A stretch of DNA of 34,345 bases from Choristocarpus tenellus KU-1152. Lineage: Eukaryota > Phaeophyceae. A program made the translations under genes and the position numbers. Positions within the stretch are counted from its first letter, which is position 1. The number at the start of each line of letters is the position of its first letter. A model generated the notes under the pieces. It saw nothing but the letters and a program-made list of their open reading frames with translations, had not been told where the DNA came from and did not search any database. The DNA lies in contig CAXNAD020000054.1 of assembly GCA_964200185.2 (NCBI GenBank), positions 1-34,345 on the forward strand, read 5' to 3'. Shown one piece after another: positions 1 through 12,500 of this stretch.

Positions 1-532
1 CAGTAGGGGACCGGACAGCAAGACCGGCAGGACCGACGCCAACAGGTGACTTGAGGGGCGATGGCGATCGAGGCGACAGCGGTAAAGAGGATGAAGAAGC
101 TGAGGAAGAAAGTGTCTGCAAAAGGGACGATGATCCTGGCTTATCAAAAGGCTGGTCCAATGCCACAGCTTCAAGATAATCACGAAGCATTTTCACCGTC
201 TCTTTCTGGCTGACCCAGAAAACAAGTAGCTCGTCCATTTTCACTCTTGCGCTAGAGAAATGCTCCAAGGAGGGAATAGGTGAGCCCAGGCCCAATCCCC
301 CACTTCCATTGGAACGCATGTTCGGGAGGCAGAAGCCACCGTAATTTCCTCCTTTTGCTAGTTACCCCTGTAGCTATGATGGGATATCTTCTTGACAAAA
401 GGAACGACGCCTTTCTACTATGAAAGAACTCCTTGAGTTGATAACAAACATACTCAACAACACACGTAATGCGGCGGTTGCCTCACCTGTGCACAAGGAT
501 TGGGTGAATAAAGCCCCTGTTCAGTGGGCGAT
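1..532. other. Upstream region of the DENN-TIR-MORN gene
   Basis: This is the 5' flank of the large gene. Positions 3 to 176 on the plus strand are an open frame that enters from the left edge and ends at TAA 177-179. Its central part is strongly acidic, rich in Asp and Glu, and it is more GC-rich than what follows. I do not recognise it. It could be the end of an upstream exon or a piece of a mobile element. From 180 to 532 I see no gene and no clear TATA box. An in-frame TAA at 509-511 lies just before the ATG at 533, which supports that ATG as the start if exon 1 is not preceded by a spliced leader exon. Confidence 0.4.
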
Positions 533-3500
533 ATGCCTGATCCTGAAGGATCATGGGTGGCTGACTATTTTTCTGTAGTTGGTTCAAGGTACGTCTCACA
601 TCTTGTTCAAACGTCCCAACGACATCGCTTGATTATAATACAGTTAATTGTATATACACCTTGTCAACACTGCCTTTCAATCTTATTCACTCTGGAATGT
701 TGCAAGATGAAGATTAGAGGATGGGGAAAATTGAGATATGCCTTGCGATTGGCCCTAATCTGATTCCAACTTTCTCCACTCAGGGGTGATGGTGACATGG
801 ACCTTCTAGACCCAGAGCTGCACTCTCCAGATATGCTCGGGTGCATTTGGGAGGATGCAATCACCGATATCGTTGTAATCAGGTGAAATATGCCGTGTTA
901 TTTGTTGTGATTTCTCATCTCCAAAATTCTATCACTTCCACGGTGTCAAGGTGGTCCGAGTCGTATTGGACCACCCTGGAGCAGAGGACATCTTGAAGTA
1001 GTTCGAGTAAATCGAGCAATTCTCTTGTGTCATCTTTTCTCAAGCAAACAATAAAACCTAGCTGCAGCAACCTCACAGTTATAGGTTGTGGTTGAAGGCG
1101 ACCAAGCGTGATCTAAGATTTTCTCTCCTCCCATTCTACTACCAATACATTTTATTTCATGGTTAGCTTGAATGAGCTCAAAGATTGAGGCACTCGATAC
1201 CTCCTGCAATTTTGGGAGGTCTACCGCGATTTTTATCCATGGTAAATTTTAATGTCTAGAGTTGATGACAAAGCGTTTGCCACACACATTCCCCATAAAA
1301 TGTCGTGAAGCATTAGTGGTAGCAAGGAGGCAAGCCCATTTCGTGGAAACAGAGTGAATTTCTGGTGCTTGACCATGTGTCTTGCTATTTATTTTGCTTT
1401 TCAATCGCAAAAATGTAAAGAGAGTGCAAGCATCTAACTCGGATGATCGTACATGGACATTAATGTACATCGGATACACCGTATGACTACATTTCCGCGA
1501 GGACGGTAGTGATACTATTAGGGTATAGCTTCAACATGATGGAGCCTCCCTTATACCGGAGTCAAAGTATCTTAGAGGGTAGAGCCGTATCCAGTTAGGG
1601 GCCAAAATTCAGTTTTGCAATTTTGATGTAATTTTGGCTATAATGTTTGTTAGAAAATGCCAGTATCCTTGTTCCGGACACACCTTTTCATAACGTATTT
1701 ATTTTACGTGTTCCGAAACATTTTGAAGTCGGTAAAATGTCATTAAAAACCTGTGGGAAGCCAAGCCCCAAATGGACAAACAGGGAAAACTCGTACCCTC
1801 TAAGATACTTTCACTCACCAGTCATGTCTGGCTTCAGTAATCATAGCTCTCCGATCCTGTCAAAGGACTATTATGCTGTGATCTGCAGCACAAAGTGAAC
1901 TACTGTGACAATGTAGATGGGGAGTGCAGAGTTCATGTATGTGTCCTTGCATGATGCATTTCCCAAGTATTTATGTATACTCTGTTGTTATCCTCCTCTG
2001 TGGCTTGTATGCACTGGGTGTTTATATTGGTAGTGTAAGGTAATGCTACCTCTTCCTTCAATGTATTGAGAATTTAGATTCCAGGACGGTGTCGAGGTAT
2101 TAAGTTCCCACACAATTTTGATATGTGGGGTTTTCTATTTTCCATTTATTTTTCCAGGCCTGGGAAGGGTGAGGCTTGCCCAGATGGCTATGAGCTAATT
2201 GAACGAACGCCAGGTAACCACAAGGCAGACCTTAATCATGGACGTGTTCGAAGCTGGGGACTTCACCGGGTAGTTCACTTGGCGATACGTAGACAACATG
2301 TGTCAAACAGGTGAGATTGTTACACTTACTCTATTGATCACTTAGAATATCAGATAAAGTTGGCCTCTTCCTTCCTCTGTGATGAAAAAATGTGATCCAG
2401 TCAGACTCTTTCATGGGCCTTCCTGCTGGTGGGTTGCAATGTGTACCATTGATCAACAAGATGCGCTCATATTGTTGTGTTGCATTGATTTTCCAAGGGC
2501 ACTGAGCTGATCGAGAGGGCATTCAACTGCTCCTACTACAGCATGGTGGAAAGGTTGCTGTTCTGACAACATAGGGCGGATGCTAGTGTTTTTGTCTTGC
2601 ACCGTGCATTACAGAGCAAACATTTGTTCTGGTTTGTCTTGCATACTATTGGCCTGATCTAAGTTTTGTTTTTACAACCTCTCTTACCTTCATCAGGAAC
2701 GATTACATTGCAGACATTCAGGTTGTCTACCCCAATCTGGAGTCACCTCCTGAGGGGAATGGCTGGGAGCTTATAAGAGAGAGTGTGTCTGGAAAGAAAG
2801 CCAAACTCAACCAGGAAAGTGCCTGTCCTTTTAGAGATGTTTATTTGGAGGTCTCAGTTAGGTTTACCCCTGGATCTGCAAGGTTCAAAGAAAAAGAGTG
2901 CCCTGCTCTATAATAATTTACTGTTACTTTTTGCCCCCTTGCCTTGGATGCTTCCATATTCCATAGGGTGGTGAGGATGTTATGCTTGCTGTTCGTCGCG
3001 TTGTGCGTGACTTGCTGGACTGTCCTCCATCCGTATGCTCTCTTTGTGTCCTTCTGCGTAACAAGGGGGAGGAACCACCTCCAGGATACCGTGTCATCGA
3101 AAAGGTGTTGGGAGTACTAGGTTTGCTAGAGGGTGACTTTTGATTGGTTTGAAATAATTCGGTGTTCTTGAAACTCTTCCAATTGTCTCAGAAAGTGTAC
3201 CCGTCACCATTTACTATACTGGTGAGAATATGATAGTGTGGACCACAAGTGAGGTTATATCAATATATGTTTTTAAAGTGATTATTGGTCATGTTCCTGT
3301 TAACACTCGAAGCTAAATCTTGATTTTGGAATGAAGAGTGCAAAGTGATTGAACATTTTTTACTCTTCTCATATCAGATTCTGCTGAAGGCAGACCCATG
3401 GATTTCAGTGCAATGAATGTTGTCACGATTTCTGTACATGATGCTTTGATGGTTTAATTTATGTCAGGACCTGAACAAGGGCAAATTTGGAGACACTGTA

Positions 3501-6500
3501 CACCTTGCGTATCAGTTGGGGGGTGCTCTCAGCTTGTGCCGCCTCCCATATCGGTCCACTATCTTGGATCGGTACCCTGAGGAAGACTCCTCAATATTCC
3601 CGTTTCCTGGAGATCAGCTTCCAATGTTTGTATACCCCAAGGTAAGGTGGTGCAATCGATGGAGGAAATGGATGATGTTACCTCTTTCAGGGCGTTTGAG
3701 GTGTTACATATGGTGTGTAGTCTGTACTACATTAAATGATGCAAAAATTCTGGTGTGTAGTAGTATGTAGCAATGATTGATCAATGCACATGAGAGCATG
3801 AGGATCTGTACTGGATTGCCATTGTTAAGGTGTAGAGTCCTTCCTCATGCCATTTAGTACAAATGTTTTGTGGGGTATTTACCACCTTCAGGGCATGCTG
3901 CTGGAGCGTCGTTCTGGTCATGACACCCCGAAGCCTTCCTTCTTCAGCTTTGTGTTCACCAATGTAGATGGGCGGCGCACATACACTGCCTGCCTCACCT
4001 TCTATGAACCTCTGGCACCCGCTGCAGTCAGGTAGGCACCTTATATGGAAAAGTGTTTGTAGTGTAAGTAATAAGAAGCTATCATACGCTGTGCACTGCA
4101 TATTTGAATTGCTGGTCTATTGAATGTTTTGGAAATGCACGTGTTGGTCATCTGGACTTGCTCCTTTGCAAAGAAATTCAGCCCTACCTGGTTCCTTACT
4201 TTCAGGCGACTGAAGCGAAAAGTTATGGATAGACCAAGTGACTCTAGCACATCCACATCAACAGCTGGAGGAGATAAATGTGGACTGGAGACAGGAGGAG
4301 AGGTGTGACTGTTGATATTTAAAATAGGTGTTAATGTATTGTATTCTCTGTGGTAATGGGGATTTTCTCATGACTGTGGCAGCATGTGCTACATAGCCTC
4401 TAACTTTCCCTGCTCAACAGGTGCGTGTGGGTATGCAAACAGCCCTTGGGGTATCCAGTATCTTGAATTCTTCACAGCACTCAGGAGCAAGGTCAAGGTC
4501 AGGGACGGGGTCGTGGTCAGGTGCTGGACTAGGGGTGGCGTCACGGCCGCGTAGGACTGGGTTGGGGAGTGTTGGGCAATCTTCAGGATTGAGGACAGCA
4601 ACATCATCCTGGAAGAGGCAACCCTCATTCTCAGCCCAAGGGCGGACCGGACTGTTACCACCAGTTGTGGGACCTCTCTCAGAGACAACAAGTGGGGCAC
4701 CATATTCACCAAGTCAACCCCAGTGGCCTCCGCCACAGCGAGCTTCAAGCAACAGCTTGTCATCAGGAACATTGTTGTCTCATATGGTAGAAGACCAAAT
4801 TGTAGAGGAGAGTGTCAAAGATATTCATCTCGATCATAAGAAACAAAGTGTAGAGGCCAGGGGTGTGGCTGGTGCTGAGGAAGAGGCTGAAAAAATAAGC
4901 AAGCTTCATATGGCAAATAACATAATCTCAGCGACTGACCCTTTGGAGGCTGAAAAGCCATGTCTAGAGGTGTCAGGTGTTGTCAGTAATGCAGGAGCAG
5001 ATGAGTTCACCATTGGAGAAGCAGCTCTCAACCCAAAATTGGAGAATTCTGAACTAGTCAGTGGTGCTGGCAATTGTGTTTTGTCTTTGGTAGAAGATCA
5101 AGATTGTGTGTTTGCTCCTAAGACAATATGTGTGATCTCTCGTTTCCCAATATATGGTGTCTTGAGACGTTTCCTTCGACATCTCTATGCCATCAGCCTC
5201 TCTCTCACAGGAGTGCCATTGGAGCGCTACATATCATATTTTGTGGCCTGTATACCAATGCCTTTCCCAGGTGTGTGGGATAGTAAGAGAGAGACATTCT
5301 TGCAGTAGGTGCAACGTCAACCTCATTTTTTTGTTGTTAATAATTTCACTGAAGTTGTGGACTATTTTTTCAAGGTGTTGTCACATAATATTTAACTTAG
5401 CAGCATAGATTGCAAATTCTAGAAATACTTTTTTCACACAGTGAGTACAGTGCCTCAGTGGTTGAACTGACTGATAGCAAGCAATTTGCATCTAATACCT
5501 ACCTGCCCTTAAACAGGTGGTCGAAGTTTCCACGTCTATCTTGAGCCTCTGGAAGACGAAGACCCACGAAGATCTCGACTGAAGCCCATTACGTTGCTGA
5601 TGCCACCAGATCCATGGCTGCCACTGATGGACATTGATTTCAGTGCACCATTTCGTTGCCTCTCTGTGCACTCTGTATTGACAGTGTTTGCCCTAATGCT
5701 TCAGGTAACCTTTTTTCCTTGTCTTCTTTGTGACCCACTTCTGAAACGTGCAGTGCAACACTTCTTAATCCTTCCCTGTGCTGGTTATCTGAATAATTCT
5801 GTGACTCATGCACTTTCCCTTTCTTTGTTTTTTCCTTAGGAGGCAAAGATCATTTTCTTGTCAAGCAGAGCAGAGCTGCTGACACAAGTGATGGAGGTAC
5901 GCCTGAGAGGTTACTGATACCTCAAAATGTGTAGTTGGGCTTCAGTCTTTTCAAGTTTCCATGGTGATGAACGTCAATCATAGATCAGTATGAATAAAAT
6001 TGCATTGCTCTGTTGTGCGTTATTGCCAGGCCTTTGAGGCTCTCTTTCCATGTGTTCTAAAGGGTCCTTTTCAATAGCTGTACAACACTTCAGTTACGAG
6101 TTTCCCCCTTGATGTGTATGTGTACGTGTGTATGTGTATGTATTACGTGTTAGGAATGAGTATGGCATACGGTGATTGCCCTGACACATCAATGTTGGTA
6201 AGTATTGATTATTATTAATGCAAAGAATTAGTTTCTGAACTTCAAAAATCATTTTGAGTATGGTGGATTTAGGGTCCGGTCCGCAGAGGAACACATTGTT
6301 TGGTTTGTGGAAAGTGTCTAAATTCTTTGAATGTGGTCAATAGGTGAAGGTCCAATCATGTATGCATTGTGGATGTCTGTATTTTCAATTTTTGTGTCAT
6401 GTCCATCTTTCAGTCTGATCCACTGTAGTAATGGCTGAGTCAGGAGGGGTTGGATTTTATGTGTGTAGATTTAACTAGCCTGGTGTAAAGTATTGCTGAA

Positions 6501-9500
6501 AGGATCAGTCCAGTTTTGAAAGGATCAGTCTAGTTTTGAGCCATTGGCATTTCTTGAACGTTTGGTCCAGACTGTGAACAAGAATAATACTACACAGTAC
6601 ATTTTTCTAAGGTCCAGTCTTAGGTTGTCAACTATTTCTACAGTTCGGTCTGAAGGTGGACCCTCAGCTCTCTATCTTACCATGGCCAGGTTAAACTGCC
6701 TAGTTCAGCGACAAGTACTGAAAATGGGTCAAGTTTAGTTTAAATGGTGTGATCATAGGGAACATGTCTTTTGATTCCTAGAGGTCCAACAAAATGAGAT
6801 TTTTGAAATAGTATTAATTAAAGATATATTTGTGGCAGGGATGAAAGGATTTAAGTGCAAGACTTTAATTGACTTGAAATTTTTTCAGTTCCATCACAAG
6901 TCCATTTTTTTTTCTAAAATGTGTTTTACACATCATGGGAAATGCTCTATTGTCAGGCATTGCGAAGCCTTCTGTTCCCTATGGAATGGCAATCGGTTTA
7001 TGTTCCACAGCTACCATATGCCCTTGCTGGATGCCTGGAATGCCCTGGAGGATTCATGATTGGTATGCGTCTCACCAAGGTGGAACTCATGGATGAAGCT
7101 GGTGGCACAGCAGCCATCATCAGGGACTTAGGACTAGATGGGTAATGCAAAGGCTGCACCACAATGTCAAAGGAGCTTGGGGTTGACTTTAGAACCATGC
7201 CTCATGCTTTCTGAGATATACTTTAATGCTACCCGTAATCAGTTGTTTGTAAGAGGAGCGATAAACTTGCCATTTCACATTGTTAAAATACCAGTAGATA
7301 TTCCATACACAATTGGTGCGCATCGATGAGATTAGATTGCAACATGACTGTATGGTAGGAAGGAACAGTCAAGTTGTGAAATGCTAGAAAATCCAATTCT
7401 GTGCCATGTTGTCTTGTTTGGTATGTTGCAGGTTTAGGAGCAGACACCTTGTATGGTTTGTCATTTGTCCTGATGTTATCATGTAGTTTCTGCACTGGAA
7501 GTGGATGCATAGGTTTTCAACACTCCTGTTTTGCCACATTTTATTACTTTTCTTCTTTTTAGGTCCCCACATGTCCTGTTTTCTGTGTTAATTTTGTTAA
7601 TTTGTTAATGCAGTGTTGCAAATGCTGTAAACCTAGATACAGGAGAGGTGAGACTATGTTCAGGGGCAATTGCTGATGTGGATCCTTCCCGTCGACATGA
7701 CCTACACCATGAAAAAAAGGTTTGTCACACATATCAAATAGTCTGTGAACATTGATGCAGCTCCTCAAGTGTTTGTGTTGTGGCATTTAATTATTCTCAA
7801 AATTTTGTTCTTCATGCAGTGCTACCTACCAAGCTAGTCTATCATATTCAATGGAATCAATCTTCGGCGAGATATGTCCTCTAGTCTGTGATGATTGTCC
7901 TCTAGTCTGTGATGATTGTCCACAAATGTTGTATTGACACGCCTTGCCCCTGTTTTTGACATGATGTACTATCCAATGCTATGGGCAGTTTCAGCATAAA
8001 GTTTTCCAAAATCATGGATGGGAGAAGAAGCGAAAACGACTCCTTCAGTTTCGCCGATCTAGACAATTGCTAATATATAGTCACACAAAGGGGTGCTCAC
8101 AGGGCACAGGAGATGGAAGCTCAGGGAGCCCAACGGATCTTGGAGAAGAGGAAAGAGCTACCCCCTGGCTTCCTCACCCTCTACATGCTGATCTGGAATC
8201 TCGCCTTACTCGGGAGCTAATAGGAAAAGCAGGAGTCAGGGTTGGAGCTGAAGAAGACTTGGATCAGTATGAGAGTGCATTTGAGTTTGCTCCTTCACCG
8301 GACATGTGAGGCATTCCTAAACTCAATGCCTTGGACTAAAACCTTTGTTTTGTTTCTAAGAATATTTGATCGACCATGTCACACGCAAGTATAGATGAAG
8401 CAATAGCTATGTTGAATTTGACAAGTTAACCAGCTGCTCACACCTCCTGTGTGCTGTTGAGCAGGACAGATGAGTTTGGAGATGACTACAAACTGAGGCA
8501 CCGAATGCCATTCAGTAGTGCACATATCAAATCAGTGGACTCCGCCAATGTTGATGTGGACAGGAATATCACCCAGAACATGCGTGAAAGGTATATCAAG
8601 GCCATGTAGAGGTTTTGCACCATGTACAGGCAATAGTAAGTCATGTTTCAACTTGCCTATACACCTTGTATCTAGCGCTGTTTATATTTATACTTCAACT
8701 CTTGAAAACCTTTCCATTACAATTTTCAATAAAGAATTGGGGCACCAGATCCTTTCAATCCCATGTCTAGCAGGGCATTGTCCTTTATAGGTTGAAAGTT
8801 TCTGGCATTGTTGCAAGCAGCAGGAAGGTGTATACTGAGTTTTTACATACTGCACCCACCCATGTGGACCTGCAAGTTGGAGAAAAATTTTAACACTCAC
8901 GTTCAACCTCGAAGGACAAGTTATATAACTTGTAGTGGATAAACCTGCTTCAATTGTAGAGTATGAAACCTGAACATACATACAAATGAATGACCCAATC
9001 ACAACACCAATGCCCACACAATTTATTTCTTCTTCCAGTTGTCACAACAGTGACACCGCTGCTGCTTCTGTTGGGGAGTTTGGTGCAACTGCAGTTGTGC
9101 GTGACTGTTTTATTTGTTGCATGGCTGAGCTGCTGGGTGGCATCGGCAATTTTGTTAGGCGCTCAGAGGCAAAACGCTCCAGACACACCTTAAGGTGCCT
9201 GCCCCCCATGGTGTAAAACTGAATTCTTCTCAACAATGTGGACAAAAATTTGTATTGTAGAGCTCGAGCATTCAACTATATTTTTTTGTATGTATAGTGA
9301 CCATGTTCCAAATGATCATGTACAATCCCAATTGTCCCCTCACTTGTCTCAATGGAGATACCTCTTACCTATTGCTGACCTTAATTGGTAAGTTAGCATA
9401 TAGAGCTATTATAATGTATTTAATGTACGAAAGTGAACTATCACACATGACATGTCCACACCTCACCTATCCAGGACAAGGCCACTGGATGAGCTTTTCA

Positions 9501-12500
9501 ATATGGGAGATTTCCTTGAAGGGGTGGATAAGCAAGTTCGTCCATTTGTGCAACGACTAACCTCCACACAAATGTTCTGGGTTATGGTCCAAAAATGGCT
9601 GGAATCATCAGAAAAGGATGACCAGCTTGTGTTCTTTGAGGAGTGTGTCATTGCCATCAAGAATCGGCGTGCTGGGGCTGTAGTTGAAAGCCTGGGAGAA
9701 AGTGGAACTGGTCCAGGGTAAGTGCATAGAACATCCAAAACTTCAGTAGATCAGTCTTGTCTTGGCCATGAGAACAAGTAGCAATTTTACTATTTCACCA
9801 GACCTGTACTGCCTGTACTGATTGGAATAACATTGAATAGGAGGAAACACATTGATTTTTCATCTCAACAAACTCAAAGTATGGTCCACTGTTTTCTATC
9901 TTGTGCACATGAAGCTTTTTCACCAGACCAGGAAAATCTGAAGAGACCAGTCAGTAGACTGACCCCATAGAAATATTTGAAATATTTTTGAGAGGACTGG
10001 GACACAGCTGTCAGATATTGTTGCTCGGTTCTCCTGGTCACAGCTGTATTTTTTTTTAAGATTGCAGTGGATGGGGGTTTCAAAAATGTTTTTGTACCTA
10101 GGTGTATTAAGAAACCCTAGGTGTCTGCCCAACATACTTTTACCAGGCTGGCCCAGTGTGTAAAATATCTATGATTTATCTATGATTTAGCTGGTCCTAG
10201 TAAAATGTTTCTGAGAGTGCTGTACCATTGGTATCAAAGACATTAATGGGGCCAAGTCCACGGGTGGGTCTGGGTACAATATTTTAGACTGGGCTGGTCC
10301 AGGTCTGTGATAGATTTTAGTTACAGATTTTAGTTACAGATTTAGTTGGACTGGGTCCACAGGTCAGCCCCTTGAAAGAAAAATTGACCCAGGGCTGACT
10401 GACAGTCCAGCTTTGAATATAGCATTTCGTTGTCTGTAACATGTCCTACACCGCTGCAAACACCCCAGGACACACAAATGAATTGAATAATTGAATGTTT
10501 GTTATCCTTGATTGCTTGAAAGAGATGTCTTACCATGATCAATCATTGAAAGGATATACTCGTGTGTGTGGGTACAAGATGTATCATCAAAATGGTTGTG
10601 TTATATCCGCTCTAGCGTGCACTTGAAGATCACATTGATTTATCACTGTGACATATTTATATGAGGAAACCTTGAAGTATTGTAAAGATTCTCATTGGCA
10701 AAGGGTTGCAACCTTCAAAGTGTGTTACATTGTTGATACTGTTGCCAACATCATTTACCAGAATCAGGTGAAATTGAAGTTATTTCAACAATTTCCACCT
10801 CCCAAAATGTTATTAATAATATAATTGGAGTGTTGAATGTCAACCTTAACTTTTTTTACGTGTACTGTGAACAAATGTACAAGGAATGGGGATTTGAGGT
10901 GTTTGTTGAGGGTGTCTATGTTATTAGAGATTCATCATCTTGGATCATCAGAGGAAGAGAGTAACAAGAGTGTATCTTTGAGGGGTATGTGAAGATGTGG
11001 CACTAGTTTGTATTTGAAGAGTGGTAATTATCCACCCAGCTTTACAGTAGATGGAGAGTTGTCCAAAATGATAACCTCAGCACGTGGCTACAATCACTTC
11101 TTTGTCAGAGGGAGATTGAAGTCGAGTAGGGTGTAGTTTGCACTTAACAGTTGGAAGGGGTGGTGTGAATCTGGTGCACAAGACCACTGATGTCTGTTTT
11201 TGTATTGTGCTTGATGTGATCAGAATGGTGATCTCAGTATTTATGGTATCTTGATATTGCTGTACATTTTACTAAATTTATACTATAATGTGTAACCTAG
11301 AAAACTCTGAAGAACCAAACCCACTGCTTACAGTACTGTATGGTTACTATGTGACATAAAGACATTGCAAGTATGCTGGGAGGGGATGATATGATTACTC
11401 AAACATTGTACATGGTAGATTTTGATGTTCTATTGGCCAACCTCTTCTGTCTACCATTTCCTTTCTGATTGTGGGTGTTTAGATTGATTGGTGAAGGCAT
11501 GATCCCCTCAACTTGATGCCGCAAAACATGGGTAAAGGCTACTGGATTATTGTGCCCCCACTGATTCCTGTAGTGAACCAGTGGTGCACTTGATCATAAT
11601 GTTCTGATATTTTTTTGACATCACAGAGTGAGTACCTACACATATAAATTATATTCTCATATCTAACTTGTCATTCAAAAGATGAATTTTCAATTTTTGT
11701 GGATATACATCATAGTTCTATGTATGGCAAACTTCGGAAAAAATGTTGCGTTTTTCAATTTTTTGTGTATGTTAAGTTAACGTGTTCAACTTCATCTTGG
11801 AAGTTAACTTGTTCAACTTGCTTTGTCCCAAAAACTAGCTTTTGATTTATTTCTCTGATAGCTTGTCTCAGAATCCAGTGATCATGAGAGCTTTTGTACT
11901 GTAATCCTATAATTGAACTAGAGAAATCTGTAGGAAGATTTAAAAAAAAATCAAAATGGGTGAGATGCTGGGTTTGGTCAAAACCAGAAGTTTTGGATGT
12001 TTTGGATGTTTTTGTGTCTAAATATTTTTCACCTCTCAATTTCTCTAGTGGAATCAAAAGCTTATGAGATAGCCTTCATTTGATGTGCTGATCATTCTGT
12101 GTCTGAGATGACCTACTGGGGAAATAAATCTGAATGTGGAGGAATATAGTACCCCTCAAAAATAGTATGGAAAACTTAAAGTGGCAATTACTCATGGGAA
12201 AATTTAAATGAAAAACTAAAATCAGTATGAGTACGCTCCTCTAATCGAGAGGTATTGATTGGGCTCTAGCACAGTTTACAAGTGGTATTACATTATTTTG
12301 TTGTTTGATATGGCTTTTAGTATGAAATTTAGTATGAAATCAGAGATAAAGAACATATTTTGTAGGCCTTTGAGTTCCATCTCCACAACCATGGGATATA
12401 CTGTACCACAACTTAGAATCAGATCAGGCTTGTCCCTTAGCAGTACTACAATGATCAATGTTTGCATCAAAACTTCTGGATCAATAGTTAAGGCAGGCAC

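Larger units (their letters stand above)
784..3515 (+). other. MABP domain (exons 2 to start of 6)
   Basis: Residues about 45 to 204 form a MABP (MVB12-associated beta-prism) domain, the membrane-binding module that precedes DENN in DENND4 proteins. Three beta-prism repeats are visible. The first has ITDIVVIR, then PDGYELIERTPG, KADLNHG and VHLAIRR. The second has IADIQVVYP, WELIRESVSGKKANLNQ, then GGEDVMLAVRR. The third has SLCVLLRNKGEEPPPGYRVIEK, split here as PPPGYRVIEK and DLNKGKFGDTVHLAYQ. The last block has the same length and pattern as the corresponding DENND4 segment, so no exon appears to be missing. Confidence 0.88.
5093..8305 (+). other. cDENN domain and acidic tail (end of exon 9 to exon 14)
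   Basis: Residues about 550 to 893, the core of the Rab exchange module. Visible motifs in order: APKTICVISRFPIYGVLRRF (the K-x-I/L-C-x-x-S-x-x-P-x-F strand); YFVACIPMPFPG; PFRCLSVHSVLTVFALMLQ; EAKIIFLSSRAELLTQVMEA; LLFPMEWQSVYVPQLP; CLECPGGFMIGM; and VNLDTGEVRL. The order and spacing match family members (F-x-C-L-S-V, L-x-E-x-x-I-L-L-x-S, PFxWQxVYVPxLP, P-x-x-x-M-G, V-D-L-D-T). Exon 14 then adds a basic segment (KKRKRLLQFRRSR) and an acidic, probably disordered tail. Exons 5517-5704, 5840-5896, 6957-7141, 7614-7719 and 7989-8305 contribute. Confidence 0.92.

Noticed and set aside
524-532. GTG at 524 as the start codon of the large gene
   Set aside because: An ATG follows three codons later at 533, and the DENND4-like N-terminal motif fits that start; nuclear genes rarely start with GTG.
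2819-2824. GT at 2819 as a normal donor for intron 4
   Set aside because: It adds four bases and puts exon 5 in a frame with an immediate TGA, destroying the MABP repeat.
8990-9193. Leu-rich open frame that looks like a membrane helix
   Set aside because: It is the wrong frame of exon 16; the dDENN frame joins both neighbours in phase and carries family motifs.
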